A stretch of 64,000 bases of DNA from Actinomycetota bacterium (GTDB lineage Bacteria; Actinomycetota; Acidimicrobiia; Acidimicrobiales; MedAcidi-G1). Shown piece by piece: positions 27,702 through 40,270 of the stretch. Within the stretch, counting starts at the first letter, position 1, and each line of letters opens with the position of its first letter. A program made the translations under genes and the position numbers. The notes beneath the pieces were generated by a model. It did not search any database, was not told the DNA's origin, and worked only from the letters and a program-made list of their open reading frames with translations. The DNA is taken from the NCBI GenBank assembly GCA_014381945.1, contig JACNKQ010000044.1, positions 32,108-96,107 of the forward strand, given 5' to 3'.

Positions 27702-28166
27702 GTGGCCGCCGCCGCCGCCCTGGCCTGGCTGCTCGCCGGCTCGATCCTCCTCGCCCGCATCGACCTCCGCGAGCAGCGCCTGCCGACCCGGTGGATCTGG
27801 ACCCTCGCCGTCGGACTGGTCGTGATCCACGGAATCGACGTGCTCGTCGGTGGCGACGGTGGACGCCTCGGCTGGGCGCTGGTGGGCGGACTGGTATTCG
27901 GCGGCCTGCTGCTCGGTCTGCACCTGGCCTCACCCCGGTCCCTCGGTGGCGGCGACGTGCGCCTGGCGGTACCGCTTGGCATCCAGGTCGGATGGGCGAC
28001 CGGCGGCGAAGTCGCCACGGGGATCGCCGCCGTCACGGCCCTGGCGGCGCTGCTGACCGTCGCCGGAGGCCTGATCGTCCGTCGGGGGCGACTCGGAACG
28101 GGGCCTCTGCCGTTCGGTCCGGGCCTCCTGACGGCGACGCTGCTCGTCACGGTCTGGAATCCGTGA
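27702..28166 (+). CDS. Type IV prepilin peptidase family protein (A24), short form
   Basis: 154 residues, almost all hydrophobic, about five membrane helices. The two aspartate motifs of A24 aspartyl proteases are present: DLREQRLP near residue 25 and GGGDVRLAVPLG near residue 88. It lacks the N-terminal methylase domain of PilD. Homologues sit between aroE and later aro genes in mycobacteria. No pilin genes lie in this window, so its substrate is unknown. Confidence 0.8.
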   Translation: MAAAAALAWLLAGSILLARIDLREQRLPTRWIWTLAVGLVVIHGIDVLVGGDGGRLGWALVGGLVFGGLLLGLHLASPRSLGGGDVRLAVPLGIQVGWATGGEVATGIAAVTALAALLTVAGGLIVRRGRLGTGPLPFGPGLLTATLLVTVWNP

Positions 28167-28222
28167 GCCGATCTCGGCACCGGTACCGCCGCTATTCACC
28201 CGGCCGGGAGTGGCCCCGTCGC

Positions 28223-28228
28223 TAGCCT
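28223..28228 (+). promoter_or_regulatory. -10 element of aroK, leaderless type
   Basis: TAGCCT ends 6 nt before the aroK ATG at 28235. Confidence 0.45.
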
Positions 28229-28234
28229 GCACCC

Positions 28235-28786
28235 ATGGCCACCCGGAATCGACCCCACCTTGCGCTCGTCGGGGGCATGGGCACCGGCAAGACCTCCGTG
28301 GGCGCCATCGTGGCAGCGCAGGCCCGCCGCCGCCACATAGACCTCGACCGCTGGGTGCAGGCCGACACCGGACGCAGCATCGGCGTGCTGTTCGCCGAAC
28401 TCGGGGAGGAGGGCTTCCGCGACGCCGAGCAGTCCAGCCTCGAACGGGCCCTCGAACTGCTCGAACCGATCGTCCTGTCCACCGGTGGCGGCGTGCTCGG
28501 CCGACCGGCCAACCGGGACGCCCTGTGCGCCCGCTCGCATGTGGTCTGGCTGCGGGCCACCCCGGAGACAGCCGCCGAAAGGGTCGGTGACGGACACGGC
28601 CGGCCGCTCCTGTCGGACGACCCCACCGGATTGCCGGTCGACGTCCTGCGCCGCCTCGCCGAGGAGCGGGCGCCCCTCTACGAGGCGGCGGCTGACCTGG
28701 CCATCGACACCGACCACCGGTCCGCCGACGAGGTCGCCGACGAGGTCGGTGCCTTCCTCGAAGGCCGACAGGGGGCCCCGGCATGA
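28235..28786 (+). CDS. aroK: Shikimate kinase
   Basis: 183 residues. P-loop GGMGTGKTSVG, the shikimate-binding DLDRWVQ region, the TGGGVLGRPANR block and the lid segment (ERVGDGHGRPLL) identify it. It phosphorylates shikimate at O3 with ATP. It overlaps aroB by ATGA. Chorismate synthase, which often sits beside aroK in actinobacteria, is not in this cluster. Confidence 0.92.
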   Translation: MATRNRPHLALVGGMGTGKTSVGAIVAAQARRRHIDLDRWVQADTGRSIGVLFAELGEEGFRDAEQSSLERALELLEPIVLSTGGGVLGRPANRDALCARSHVVWLRATPETAAERVGDGHGRPLLSDDPTGLPVDVLRRLAEERAPLYEAAADLAIDTDHRSADEVADEVGAFLEGRQGAPA

Positions 28787-29787
28787 TCCGCGTCGATGTA
28801 AACCTGCCCGGAAACCGGTCCTATCCGGTCCTCGTGGGTCCCGAAGCATCAGCGCACCTCGCTGAGGTCCTGCCCGGCCCGGCCCGCCGTGCGGCGATCG
28901 TGACCCAGTCGAACATCGGACACTCCGTGGAATCAGGACTGGACCAGGAGGTCTTCGCCATCGACGACGGCGAGGCAGCCAAGTCGATGGCGACCGTCGA
29001 AGACCTCTGCCGCTCCTTCGCCAGGTGGGGGCTCACCCGAGGCGACGTCGTCGTCGGCGTGGGCGGCGGGGTGGTCACCGATGTGGCCGGATTCGCTGCG
29101 GCCACGTACCACCGGGGTGTCGCCGTCGTGCACGTGGCCACCTCGCTGCTGGCACAGATCGATGCCGCCATCGGAGGCAAGACCGGCGTCAACCTGCCCG
29201 AGGGCAAAAACCTGGTGGGGGCCTTCTGGCAGCCCTCGGCGGTGCTGTGCGACACGACGGCGCTCGAGACCCTGCCCGAGGCCGAGATGCGCTGCGGGCT
29301 CGGCGAAATGGCCAAGTACCACTTCCTCGGTGGTAGTGCCCTCGATGCGCTCGACCTCGTCGACCAGATCGCCCTCTGCGTCGGAATCAAGGCACGGGTG
29401 GTGGCCGAAGACGAGCGCGAGGCCGGTCGTCGGGCCGTCCTCAACTACGGGCACACGCTCGGACACGCCCTCGAGGCGACCGGCGGCTACGGCCTGAGAC
29501 ACGGTGAGGCGGTGGCCATCGGGTTGGTCTACGCCGCAGAGCTGGGGCGGGCCCTGGGCCGCATCGACGACGAGCGCGTGGCCGAACATCGCAGGATCGT
29601 CGAGGGATACGGATTGCCCACCGGCATCCCCGACGACGCCGACGGCGCAGAGCTGCTGGCCGCCATGGGCCGGGACAAAAAGGCCGTCGGAGGCCTCACG
29701 TTCGTGCTCGACGGCCCCGCCGGCGTCGAGGTGGTCGCCGGCGTGGAAGGGTCTCTGGTCGAGCAGGTACTCGACCGGGTCCGCTGA
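28783..29787 (+). CDS. aroB: 3-dehydroquinate synthase
   Basis: 334 residues. It converts DAHP to 3-dehydroquinate using NAD and a divalent metal. NAD-binding GVGGGVVTDVAGFAA, AQIDAAIGGKTGVNLPEGKN, the metal ligands in NYGHTLGHALE and the RHGEAVAIGL His are all seen. It overlaps aroK. Confidence 0.95.
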   Translation: MIRVDVNLPGNRSYPVLVGPEASAHLAEVLPGPARRAAIVTQSNIGHSVESGLDQEVFAIDDGEAAKSMATVEDLCRSFARWGLTRGDVVVGVGGGVVTDVAGFAAATYHRGVAVVHVATSLLAQIDAAIGGKTGVNLPEGKNLVGAFWQPSAVLCDTTALETLPEAEMRCGLGEMAKYHFLGGSALDALDLVDQIALCVGIKARVVAEDEREAGRRAVLNYGHTLGHALEATGGYGLRHGEAVAIGLVYAAELGRALGRIDDERVAEHRRIVEGYGLPTGIPDDADGAELLAAMGRDKKAVGGLTFVLDGPAGVEVVAGVEGSLVEQVLDRVR

Positions 29788-29815
29788 ACATCACCAACCC
29801 AGAAACGGAGCCAAC

Positions 29816-30259
29816 ATGATGAACCAGACCCTGCTGGTCCTTTCCGGTCCCAACCTGAACCTGCTGGGAGAGCGCCAGCCCGAGGTCTACGGCGACGAAA
29901 CCCTGGCCGACCTCGTGGCCGTGGCCGAGGTCACGGCGGCTGAACACGGGCTCGTCGTCGAGCACCTGCAGTCGAACCACGAGGGCGAACTGGTCGAGGC
30001 GATCCACTCGGCCCGGGGCCGGTGCGCCGCCATCGTGGTCAACCCCGGAGCGTTCACGCACTACGCCTGGGCCATCCACGACGCCCTGGCGGCCTTCGAC
30101 GGACCTGTGGTCGAGGTCCACCTGTCGAACCCGGCGGCCCGGGAACCATGGCGACACACTTCGGTAGTGGCACCGGTTGCATCCGGTTCGATTGCAGGAT
30201 TCGGTTCCGACGGCTACCGGTTGGCCGTGCAGGCCGTGGCCACATTGCTGGGCCGGTGA
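29816..30259 (+). CDS. aroQ: Type II 3-dehydroquinate dehydratase
   Basis: 147 residues. VLSGPNLNLLGERQPEVYG carries the catalytic Tyr; LQSNHEGELVEAIH, VNPGAFTHYAWAIHDAL (catalytic His) and EVHLSNP follow. The reaction removes water from 3-dehydroquinate. GGAG lies 6 nt before an ATGATG pair; either ATG may be used. It overlaps pepQ by GTGA. Confidence 0.94.
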   Translation: MMNQTLLVLSGPNLNLLGERQPEVYGDETLADLVAVAEVTAAEHGLVVEHLQSNHEGELVEAIHSARGRCAAIVVNPGAFTHYAWAIHDALAAFDGPVVEVHLSNPAAREPWRHTSVVAPVASGSIAGFGSDGYRLAVQAVATLLGR

Positions 30260-31344
30260 CCGGCGGGCTTCCACCGCCGGAGGTGGACGGGCGGCTCGAC
30301 CGCCTCCGGGCCGGCTTCGAAGTCGCCGGAGTCGACGCACTCGTGGTCACGAACCCCACCAACATCAGGTACCTCACCGGCTTCACGGGCTCGGCGGGCG
30401 AGTTGCTGGTGGGTGCCGACGCAGCGCTGCTGGTCACCGACGGCCGCTACGCCGAGCAGGCGCCGACGCAGGTCGCCGAGTCGGGCACCGAGGTCGCAAT
30501 CGCAGGCACCGACCGCCGCACGCTCGTCCTCGAGCGCCTCCACGGCTGCGACCGGGTGGGCCTCGAAGCCGGCTCGGTGACCTGGTCCGAACAACGCCGC
30601 CTCGCCGACTGGTTCGACGATGCCGACCTGGTGCCCACCGACGGGCTGGTGGAGGAACTCCGACAGGTCAAGGATGCAGGAGAGGTCGCCCGGATCGAGG
30701 CGGCGGCAGGCATCGCCGACGCCGCCCTCGTCGACGCCGTCGAACTGCTCGTCTGCGGGGTCACCGAACGCGACGTGGCAGCCGCCATCGACCACGGCAT
30801 GCGCACCCGGGGCGCCGACGACCGAGCCTTCGCGACGATCGTCGCCGCCGGCCCCAACAGCGCCCTTCCGCATGCCCGACCCACCGACCGGATCCTTCTG
30901 GAGGGCGACCTCGTCGTCTGCGACTTCGGCGCCGTCATCGACGGCTACCGCTCCGACATGACCCGTTCGTTCCGGGTGGGCGGCAGGGCCGGCGGACACG
31001 AGGACGAAATACGCGATGCCGTCCGAGCCGCACAGGCGGCAGGGCTCGCCCGTGTGGCCGACGGCGTGGCGCTGGCCGAGGTCGACGCCGCATGCCGGGG
31101 CGTCCTCGCCGATGCCGACCTGGCTGACGCGTTCCTCCACGGCACGGGACACGGGGTGGGCCTCGACATCCACGAGGCCCCGACCCTGTCGGCTTCGGCC
31201 ACTGGTACCCTGCGCTCCGGCCACGTAGTCACCGTCGAGCCGGGCGCCTACCTCGCCGGGATGGGTGGCGTCCGCTGGGAGGACACCGTGCTCGTGACCG
31301 ACGACGGCCACCGGGCGCTCACCCGTGCACCCAGGGCCGACTGA
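30256..31344 (+). CDS. pepQ: Xaa-Pro aminopeptidase / prolidase (M24B)
   Basis: 362 residues. A creatinase N-domain (NPTNIRYLTGFTGSAG) and a pita-bread metalloprotease domain are present. The five dimetal ligands appear in order: CDFGA, SDMTRS, HGTGHGVGLDIHE, VTVEPGAY and WEDTVLV. It removes residues before proline. It sits between aroQ and efp, the standard actinobacterial and Bacillus arrangement; pairing with EF-P (proline stall relief) is suggestive. Confidence 0.9.
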   Translation: MTGGLPPPEVDGRLDRLRAGFEVAGVDALVVTNPTNIRYLTGFTGSAGELLVGADAALLVTDGRYAEQAPTQVAESGTEVAIAGTDRRTLVLERLHGCDRVGLEAGSVTWSEQRRLADWFDDADLVPTDGLVEELRQVKDAGEVARIEAAAGIADAALVDAVELLVCGVTERDVAAAIDHGMRTRGADDRAFATIVAAGPNSALPHARPTDRILLEGDLVVCDFGAVIDGYRSDMTRSFRVGGRAGGHEDEIRDAVRAAQAAGLARVADGVALAEVDAACRGVLADADLADAFLHGTGHGVGLDIHEAPTLSASATGTLRSGHVVTVEPGAYLAGMGGVRWEDTVLVTDDGHRALTRAPRAD

Positions 31345-31362
31345 TCGTCCACGGAGGACCAG

Positions 31363-31926
31363 ATGGCGACCATCACCACGAACGACCTGAAGAACGGCAT
31401 GGCCCTCGAACTCGGCGAGGGGCTGTTCACGGTTGTCGGATTCCAGCATGTGAAGCCCGGCAAGGGCCACGCATTCGTCCGCACGACCCTGCGCAACGTA
31501 CGCACCGGCAGCACCGTCGACCGGACCTTCCGGGCCGGCGAGAAGGTCGAGCGGGCCATGATCGACAAGCGGTCGATGCAGTACCTGTACCGCGACGGCC
31601 CGGACTTCGTTTTCATGGACAACGAGACCTACGAGCAGATCTCGCTCCCGCCCGGGGCGCTCGGTTCGGCTGTCGACTACCTCGTAGACGGCAGCGCACC
31701 GATCATGCAGATGTACGGCACCGAGGTAATCGGCGTCGAACTGCCCGCAGCGGTCGAGCTCGTCATAACCGCGACGGAGCCGGGCCTGGCAGGCGACCGG
31801 GTGTCAGGCGCCCGCAAGCCGGCCACGCTCGAGACCGGCCTCATCGTCCAGGTGCCCCTCTTCATCGAACAGGGCGAGACGATCAAGGTCGACACCCGCT
31901 CGGGCGAGTACCTGAGCCGGGGCTGA
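31363..31926 (+). CDS. efp: Elongation factor P
   Basis: 187 residues, full three-domain length. It relieves stalling at polyproline. The domain I loop reads KPGKGHAFVRT, with the tip Lys where EF-P is modified in some bacteria; no epmA/epmB modification genes are nearby. GGAGG lies 6 nt before the ATG, one of the few strong ribosome sites in the region. Confidence 0.96.
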   Translation: MATITTNDLKNGMALELGEGLFTVVGFQHVKPGKGHAFVRTTLRNVRTGSTVDRTFRAGEKVERAMIDKRSMQYLYRDGPDFVFMDNETYEQISLPPGALGSAVDYLVDGSAPIMQMYGTEVIGVELPAAVELVITATEPGLAGDRVSGARKPATLETGLIVQVPLFIEQGETIKVDTRSGEYLSRG

Positions 31927-31954
31927 ACAGGGCGCGAGGGGAGAGGGCCGGACC

Positions 31955-32398
31955 GTGGTCGCAGGACGCCGCACCGGGGAGCCGGGCAGTGCAATCGGAT
32001 CCCGCCGCGAGGCCCGCGAGACGGCGCTCAGCATCCTCTATTCCGCCGACCGTCGGGGTGAGGACCCGGCCGAGGTCCTGGCCGCACAGCCGGTGCCCCC
32101 TCCCGACTACGCCGCCGACATCGTCAGCGGCGTGGCTGGCCACGCCGACGAACTCGACGAACTCATCGACTCATACTCTGAGGGATGGCGCACGGACCGG
32201 ATGCCGGCGGTCGACCGGGCACTGTTGCGCATGGCGGTCTTCGAACTGGTCCACAGACCCGACGTGCCCACCGAAGCCGTTCTGACCGAGGTCGTCGAGT
32301 TGGCGGCCGACTACTCGACCGAACGCTCCGGTCGCTTCGTCAACGGGGTGGCCTCGCGCATCGCCGAACTACACCGGCCTACCCCCGACGGGGCATGA
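31955..32398 (+). CDS. nusB: Transcription antitermination factor NusB
   Basis: 147 residues, all-helical. GSRREARETALSILY starts the fold and VDRALLRMAVFEL and VLTEVVELAADYSTERSGRFVNGV finish it. NusB binds boxA RNA with S10 during rRNA transcription. GTG start, with a purine-rich GAGGGGAGAGGG upstream. It overlaps the GNAT gene by ATGA. Confidence 0.93.
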   Translation: MVAGRRTGEPGSAIGSRREARETALSILYSADRRGEDPAEVLAAQPVPPPDYAADIVSGVAGHADELDELIDSYSEGWRTDRMPAVDRALLRMAVFELVHRPDVPTEAVLTEVVELAADYSTERSGRFVNGVASRIAELHRPTPDGA

Positions 32399-32925
32399 AC
32401 GCCTGGCGGCTCCCGCCCGATGGGCTCCCCCTGCCGGATCCGCCCCTTGTCGGCGAACCCGGCATCCTCCTCCGGCCCTGGGTCGGCGGGGACGCCCCTG
32501 CACTGGCCGCCGCCTGGGCCGACCCCGAGATCGCCCGGCGCCTCCCGGTTCCCGACGACCCCTCGCCCGGGCGGGCGGTTGCCTGGATCGCCGGCGACGA
32601 CGAACGGCGACGGCTCGGCCTGGCCCTGGACCTGGTGGTGGTCGACGCCGACGACCGGGTGCTCGGCGAGGTCGGCCTCTCGTCCTTCGACGCGGACCGT
32701 GGTGCCGCCCTGATCGGATGGTGGACCATGGCCTCCGCACGCGGTCGGGGGGTGGCGTCGGCCGCAGCCGGCCTCGTCACCAACTGGGGGCACGACGGGC
32801 TCGGGCTCAGTGCCGTGGTGGCACAGATCGGACCCGACAACCCGGCCTCTGTCCGCGTTGCCGAACGGGCGGGCTTCCGGGAACTTTCTGGCCGGACGGG
32901 CGCATGGGTGGCGAACATCGCGTAA
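32395..32925 (+). CDS. GNAT acetyltransferase (RimJ/RimL-like)
   Basis: 176 residues. The fold is recognised from LRPWVGGDAPALAAAWADPEIARR at the start, the acetyl-CoA loop ASARGRGVASAAAGLVTNW and the PDNPASVRVAERAGF C-terminal motif. The substrate is unknown; relatives acetylate ribosomal proteins or small molecules. It is the last gene of the aro-efp-nusB run, just before the pyr leader. Confidence 0.8.
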   Translation: MNAWRLPPDGLPLPDPPLVGEPGILLRPWVGGDAPALAAAWADPEIARRLPVPDDPSPGRAVAWIAGDDERRRLGLALDLVVVDADDRVLGEVGLSSFDADRGAALIGWWTMASARGRGVASAAAGLVTNWGHDGLGLSAVVAQIGPDNPASVRVAERAGFRELSGRTGAWVANIA

Positions 32926-32946
32926 CGCGCCCTCCCCGGAGGCTGC

Positions 32947-32952
32947 TAACAT
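32947..32952 (+). promoter_or_regulatory. -10 element of the pyr operon
   Basis: TAACAT is placed so that transcription would start near 32959, just before the PyrR-binding sequence. The leader to pyrR is about 50 nt. Confidence 0.4.
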
Positions 32953-32964
32953 CACCGGGACCGT

Positions 32965-32990
32965 GAAACGGGTCCTGAGAGGTCCGAACG
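32965..32990 (+). promoter_or_regulatory. PyrR-binding RNA site in pyr leader
   Basis: GGTCCTGAGAGGTC at 32971-32984 matches the known PyrR loop consensus ARUCCNGNGAGGYU at 12 of 14 positions, with flanking bases (ACGG and CCG) able to extend the stem. In known systems UMP- or UTP-bound PyrR grips this loop and turns down the operon. It lies just upstream of the AGGAG ribosome site (32996-33000) and of a terminator-like hairpin, so either transcriptional or translational control is possible. Confidence 0.7.
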
Positions 32991-33009
32991 GAACCAGGAG
33001 TAGAGGCCC

Positions 33010-33576
33010 GTGGCCGATCGAGAACGACGACAGACGCCCCCATACGGGGGCGTTTTCGTTGCCCATGCACGGATCATGGACGCAGACGACATGGCCCGCG
33101 CCGTCCGCCGCATGGCCCATGAGGTGATCGAACGCAACCACGGCCTGGACCTGGTGGTCGTGATCGGACTCCAGACCGGAGGAGTGCCCCTGGCCGAGCG
33201 CCTGGCCGACGCCCTCGACGAGATCGAGGGAGCCCGCCCGCCCGTCGGCCGACTCGACGTGGCCCTCCACCGCGACGACATCGGCCTGCGTCCCGTCGTT
33301 CCCGAGGCCGCCACCGACATCCCGGTCGACCTGGACAACAGCATCGTGGTCCTCGTCGACGATGTCCTGTTCACGGGCCGCACCATCCGTGCGGCGCTCG
33401 ACGCCGTCTGCGACTTCGGCCGCCCCCGGGCGATCCAACTGGCCGTCATGGTCGACCGCGGCCACCGGGAGTTGCCGATCCGCCCCGACTTCGTGGGCAA
33501 GAACCTGCCGACCCGCCGTGACGAGGTCGTCGACGTCCACCTCGATGGCGTCGACCTGGGGGTCATGCAGAAGTGA
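33010..33576 (+). CDS. pyrR: Bifunctional pyr operon regulator / uracil phosphoribosyltransferase
   Basis: 188 residues from the GTG at 33010, which has AGGAG 9 nt upstream. PyrR binds leader RNA and has weak uracil phosphoribosyltransferase activity. The PRPP loop [20 protein letters not shown] and the end block [21 protein letters not shown] are clear. The first 22 residues are encoded across a terminator-like hairpin; an in-frame ATG at 33076 (MDADDM) beyond the hairpin is the alternative start, but has no good ribosome site. It overlaps a 13-codon ORF leading to pyrB. Confidence 0.92.
   Translation: MADRERRQTPPYGGVFVAHARIMDADDMARAVRRMAHEVIERNHGLDLVVVIGLQTGGVPLAERLADALDEIEGARPPVGRLDVALHRDDIGLRPVVPEAATDIPVDLDNSIVVLVDDVLFTGRTIRAALDAVCDFGRPRAIQLAVMVDRGHRELPIRPDFVGKNLPTRRDEVVDVHLDGVDLGVMQK
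33034..33060 (+). terminator. Terminator-like hairpin (pyr attenuator candidate)
   Basis: ACGCCCCC (33034-33041), loop ATAC, GGGGGCGT (33046-33053), then TTTTCGTT. It is a textbook intrinsic terminator shape but lies inside the pyrR reading frame, 24 nt after its GTG, and follows the PyrR-binding loop. It is probably the attenuator of the operon. Confidence 0.7.
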
Positions 33577-33614
33577 GCGACCAGGCCCCATCGGCGACCC
33601 GGAGGTCGCCGTGA
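33573..33614 (+). CDS. Relay micro-ORF (13 codons) between pyrR and pyrB
   Basis: GTG AGC GAC ... CCG TGA, encoding [13 protein letters not shown]. The GTG overlaps the pyrR stop (GTGA) and the TGA overlaps the pyrB GTG (GTGA). Ribosomes leaving pyrR could pass through it to pyrB. The pyrB start also has GGAGG, so coupling may be partial. Confidence 0.35.
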   Translation: MSDQAPSATRRSP

Positions 33615-34561
33615 CCGCACACCTGCTCGGCATCGACGGCATGGACCGCGTCGAGATCGAGGAACTCCTCGACCTGACCGACACCTTCGCAGAAATCGGA
33701 CGGCGCCCGATCGCCAGGGTCCCGGCGCTACGCGGACGGACCGTTGCCACCCTGTTCTTCGAGGACTCCACCCGGACGCGGGTGTCGTTCGACACGGCGG
33801 CCAAGCGGCTCTCCGCCGACACGCTCAACTTCGCCGCCGGCTCCTCGTCGCTCAACAAGGGCGAGAGCCTGCGCGACACCGTCGACGTCATCGCCTCGTA
33901 CGGCGTCGACGCCATCGTCGTCCGGCACCCCATGGCCGGCACCCCGCACCGGATCGCCGACTGGACCGACGCCTCGGTCATCAATGCCGGCGACGGCTCG
34001 CACGAACACCCCACGCAGGCGCTGCTCGACGCCTACACGATCCGACAGCACAGCGGATCCCTCGACGGCATGCACATAGGCATCGTCGGCGACATCCGCC
34101 ATTCGCGGGTGGCCCGGTCCAACGTGCTGGCCTTCTCCGCCCTCGGCGCCGAGGTCACCCTCGTGGCCCCCACGACCCTGCTGCCGGCATCGCTCATCGG
34201 TTGGCCGGTCCGGGTCAGCCAGGACCTCGACGCGGTCCTGCCCACGCTCGACGCCTGCTACCTGCTCCGCATGCAACGCGAGCGCATCACCGAGGGTCTC
34301 ATCCCCTCGGTGCGCGAGTACGTGGCCGACTACGGGCTGAATGCCGTCCGGGCAGCCCGACTCCCCACCGAGGCGCTCATCTGCCATCCGGGCCCCACCA
34401 ACCGGGGCGTCGAGCTCAGCGCCGAGGTCGCCGCCGATCCGCGGTCCGTGATCCTGGACCAGGTCGTAAACGGGGTCTCGGTGCGCATGGCCGTGCTGTT
34501 CCTGCTCCTCGGCTCCGGCAGGGAGCTCCTCGAGCGGTCCGAATCGGAGGTCGGCGCATGA
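33611..34561 (+). CDS. pyrB: Aspartate carbamoyltransferase catalytic subunit
   Basis: 316 residues. It joins carbamoyl phosphate and aspartate. FFEDSTRTRVSFDTAAKRL is the carbamoyl-phosphate loop, with SLNKGESLRDT and HEHPTQALLDAYT the other active-site parts. No pyrI regulatory chain is present. GTG start with GGAGG 5 nt upstream. It overlaps pyrC by ATGA. Confidence 0.95.
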   Translation: MTAHLLGIDGMDRVEIEELLDLTDTFAEIGRRPIARVPALRGRTVATLFFEDSTRTRVSFDTAAKRLSADTLNFAAGSSSLNKGESLRDTVDVIASYGVDAIVVRHPMAGTPHRIADWTDASVINAGDGSHEHPTQALLDAYTIRQHSGSLDGMHIGIVGDIRHSRVARSNVLAFSALGAEVTLVAPTTLLPASLIGWPVRVSQDLDAVLPTLDACYLLRMQRERITEGLIPSVREYVADYGLNAVRAARLPTEALICHPGPTNRGVELSAEVAADPRSVILDQVVNGVSVRMAVLFLLLGSGRELLERSESEVGA

Positions 34562-35850
34562 CCGTCGTCCTGCGTGGAGGCCGCCTCATCGACCGGACCG
34601 GCGAACGTGTCGCCGACGTCGAGATCGGTGACGACGGCCTCATCGCAGCCGTGGGCACCGGACTCTGCGGCGACACCGACCTCGACGCCTCCGGCTGTGT
34701 CGTCTCACCGGGCTTCGTCGACCTCCACGTGCACCTGCGCCAACCGGGCCAGGAGGACGCCGAAACCATCGAGACCGGCGCCCGAGGCGGAGCCCTGGGC
34801 GGCTACACGGCCCTGGTGGCGATGCCCAACACCGAACCGGCCATGGACTGTCCGGCGGTCGTCGAACTGGTCCGCGCCCTCGGACGCGACACGGCCTGCG
34901 AGATCATACCGACCGGCGCCATGACCGTCGGGCGCCTCGGCCGGGACATGGCGCCCCTGGGCGAACTGGTCGACATGGGTGTCGGGATCTTCACCGACGA
35001 CGGCACCGGCCTGCAGGACCCCCGGCTGATGCGGCGGGTCATGGAGTACAGCACCGGACTCTCACACCGCCTCGGCCGGCCCGTGGTGCTGGCACAGCAC
35101 TGCGAGGTGACCGCCCTGTCGGCGGGTGGCTACATGCACGAGGGGGAGTGGTCGTCCCGTCTCGGGATCCCCGGCCAGCCGGGTGAGTCCGAGGACCTCA
35201 TGGTGATGCGCGACATCGCCCTCGTGCGGCTCACAGGTGCCCACCTGCACTTCCAGCACCTCTCGACCGCCGCCAGCGTTGCCATGGTCCGCGACGCCAA
35301 GGCCGCCGGCCTGCCCGTCACCGCCGAGGCCACCCCGCACCACTTCACGCTCACCGACGCAGCCTGCGCCACCTACGACCCCGTGTTCAAGGTGCATCCG
35401 CCGCTCCGGACCGACGCCGACGTCGCCGCCGTCCGCACAGGGTTGGCCGACGGGACAATTGACGCGATAGCCACCGACCACGCCCCCCACACGGACCACG
35501 CCAAGGAACTGTCGTTCGATCTGGCACCCCCGGGAATGCTGGGGCTCGAGACCGCCTTGCCGCTGGCCCTCGACGGGCTCGGCCTCGACCTGCCGGAGGT
35601 GCTGGCGCTCCTGTCCTGGCGACCGGCTGCGATCGCCGGCCTGTCGGACCGTCACGGCATCGACATCGAACCGGGGAACCCCGCCAACCTGTGCGTCGTC
35701 GACCCCGATGCCACCTGGGTGGTCTCCGGCCGGGGGATGGCCTCCCGGAGCTCGAACTCGCCGTTCGAGGGACGCACGCTGCGGGGACGGGTACGGCACA
35801 CGATTCTGGCGGGACAACCCGTGGTGGTCGACGGGGAGGCACGCCGGTGA
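34558..35850 (+). CDS. pyrC: Dihydroorotase (class I)
   Basis: 430 residues. Zinc ligands appear in DLHVHLR, VLAQHCE and HLHFQHLS, with the catalytic Asp in ATDHAPHT. It cyclises carbamoyl aspartate to dihydroorotate. The chain ends with a typical urease-fold C-terminus. It overlaps both pyrB and carA. Confidence 0.95.
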   Translation: MTVVLRGGRLIDRTGERVADVEIGDDGLIAAVGTGLCGDTDLDASGCVVSPGFVDLHVHLRQPGQEDAETIETGARGGALGGYTALVAMPNTEPAMDCPAVVELVRALGRDTACEIIPTGAMTVGRLGRDMAPLGELVDMGVGIFTDDGTGLQDPRLMRRVMEYSTGLSHRLGRPVVLAQHCEVTALSAGGYMHEGEWSSRLGIPGQPGESEDLMVMRDIALVRLTGAHLHFQHLSTAASVAMVRDAKAAGLPVTAEATPHHFTLTDAACATYDPVFKVHPPLRTDADVAAVRTGLADGTIDAIATDHAPHTDHAKELSFDLAPPGMLGLETALPLALDGLGLDLPEVLALLSWRPAAIAGLSDRHGIDIEPGNPANLCVVDPDATWVVSGRGMASRSSNSPFEGRTLRGRVRHTILAGQPVVVDGEARR

Positions 35851-36979
35851 CCGACCCCGTCCACGGGATCGCCGAGGCACTGCTGGTCCTCGCCGACGGC
35901 ACGGTCTTCGAAGGCGAGGCGATCGGAGCACCTCCACCCGACGACGTCCAGACCGGCGAGGTGGTGTTCAACACCGTGCTCTCCGGCTACCAGGAGGTCA
36001 TCACCGACCCGTCGTATGCGGGACAGGTCATCGCCTTCACCTACCCCCACATCGGCAACTACGGCGTCAACCCCGACGACTACGAGAGCCGTCGGCCGTT
36101 CTGCAGAGGCGTGATCGTGCGCGACCTGGCCCGTCGGCACAGCAACTGGCGAGCCACCGGCGACCTCGACGGCCTGCTCCGCGGGCACGGGATTCCCGGC
36201 ATCGGGGGCATCGACACCCGCCGGCTGACCCGCCACCTGCGGGATCTCGGCGCCATGCCCGGCGCCTTCGGAACCGCCGACGAGGCGACGCTGCTGGCCG
36301 CCGCCGTTGGCGCCGCCGGCACCGACGGCATCGACCTGGTCGCCACGGTCACCTGCGAGGAGGCCCACTCGGTGCCGTCCACCGGCGGGGGGCGCCGGAT
36401 CGTGGCCTACGACTTCGGTATCAAGGCCACGATCCTGCGGCACCTCTCCGGCCTCGGCGAGGTCACGGTGGTTCCGGCATCGACATCGGCCGACGACGTC
36501 CTGGCCCTGGGCCCCGACGGCGTGTTCCTGTCCAACGGACCCGGCGACCCGGAGCCCCTCACCGGCATCCGCAGCCAGATCACCGAACTGCTGGACAGGG
36601 TGCCCGTCTTCGGCATCTGCCTCGGACACCAGCTGCTGGCCGGCACCCTCGGCGCAGAGACCTTCAAGCTCGCGTTCGGTCACCACGGCGGCAACCACCC
36701 CGTCCGCAACCTCACCACCGGCAGCGTCGAGATCACCAGCCAGAACCACAACTACTGTGTCGCCGAGGGGTCGATCCCGTCGGCCGACCTCACGCACGTG
36801 AACCTCAACGACGGAACGGTCGAGGGCCTGCGCTGCCGCGATGTCCCGGCGTTCAGCGTGCAGTACCACCCGGAGGCCGGGCCGGGCCCGCATGACAGCC
36901 GCTACCTGTTCGCCGAGTTCGAACATCTCATGGCAGCTGCCGGCGGAAAGACCGGAAACTCCGGGAAGGGGGCCGGCTG

Positions 36980-36980
<1 letters not shown>
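35847..36980 (+). CDS. carA: Carbamoyl phosphate synthase small (glutaminase) chain
   Basis: 377 residues from the GTG overlapping the pyrC stop. [14 protein letters not shown] begins the N-domain; the glutaminase domain has [12 protein letters not shown], the nucleophile Cys in [16 protein letters not shown] and the [11 protein letters not shown] histidine. It supplies ammonia to CarB. It touches carB by TGATG. Confidence 0.95.
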
Positions 36981-40266
<3,286 letters not shown>

Positions 40267-40270
<4 letters not shown>

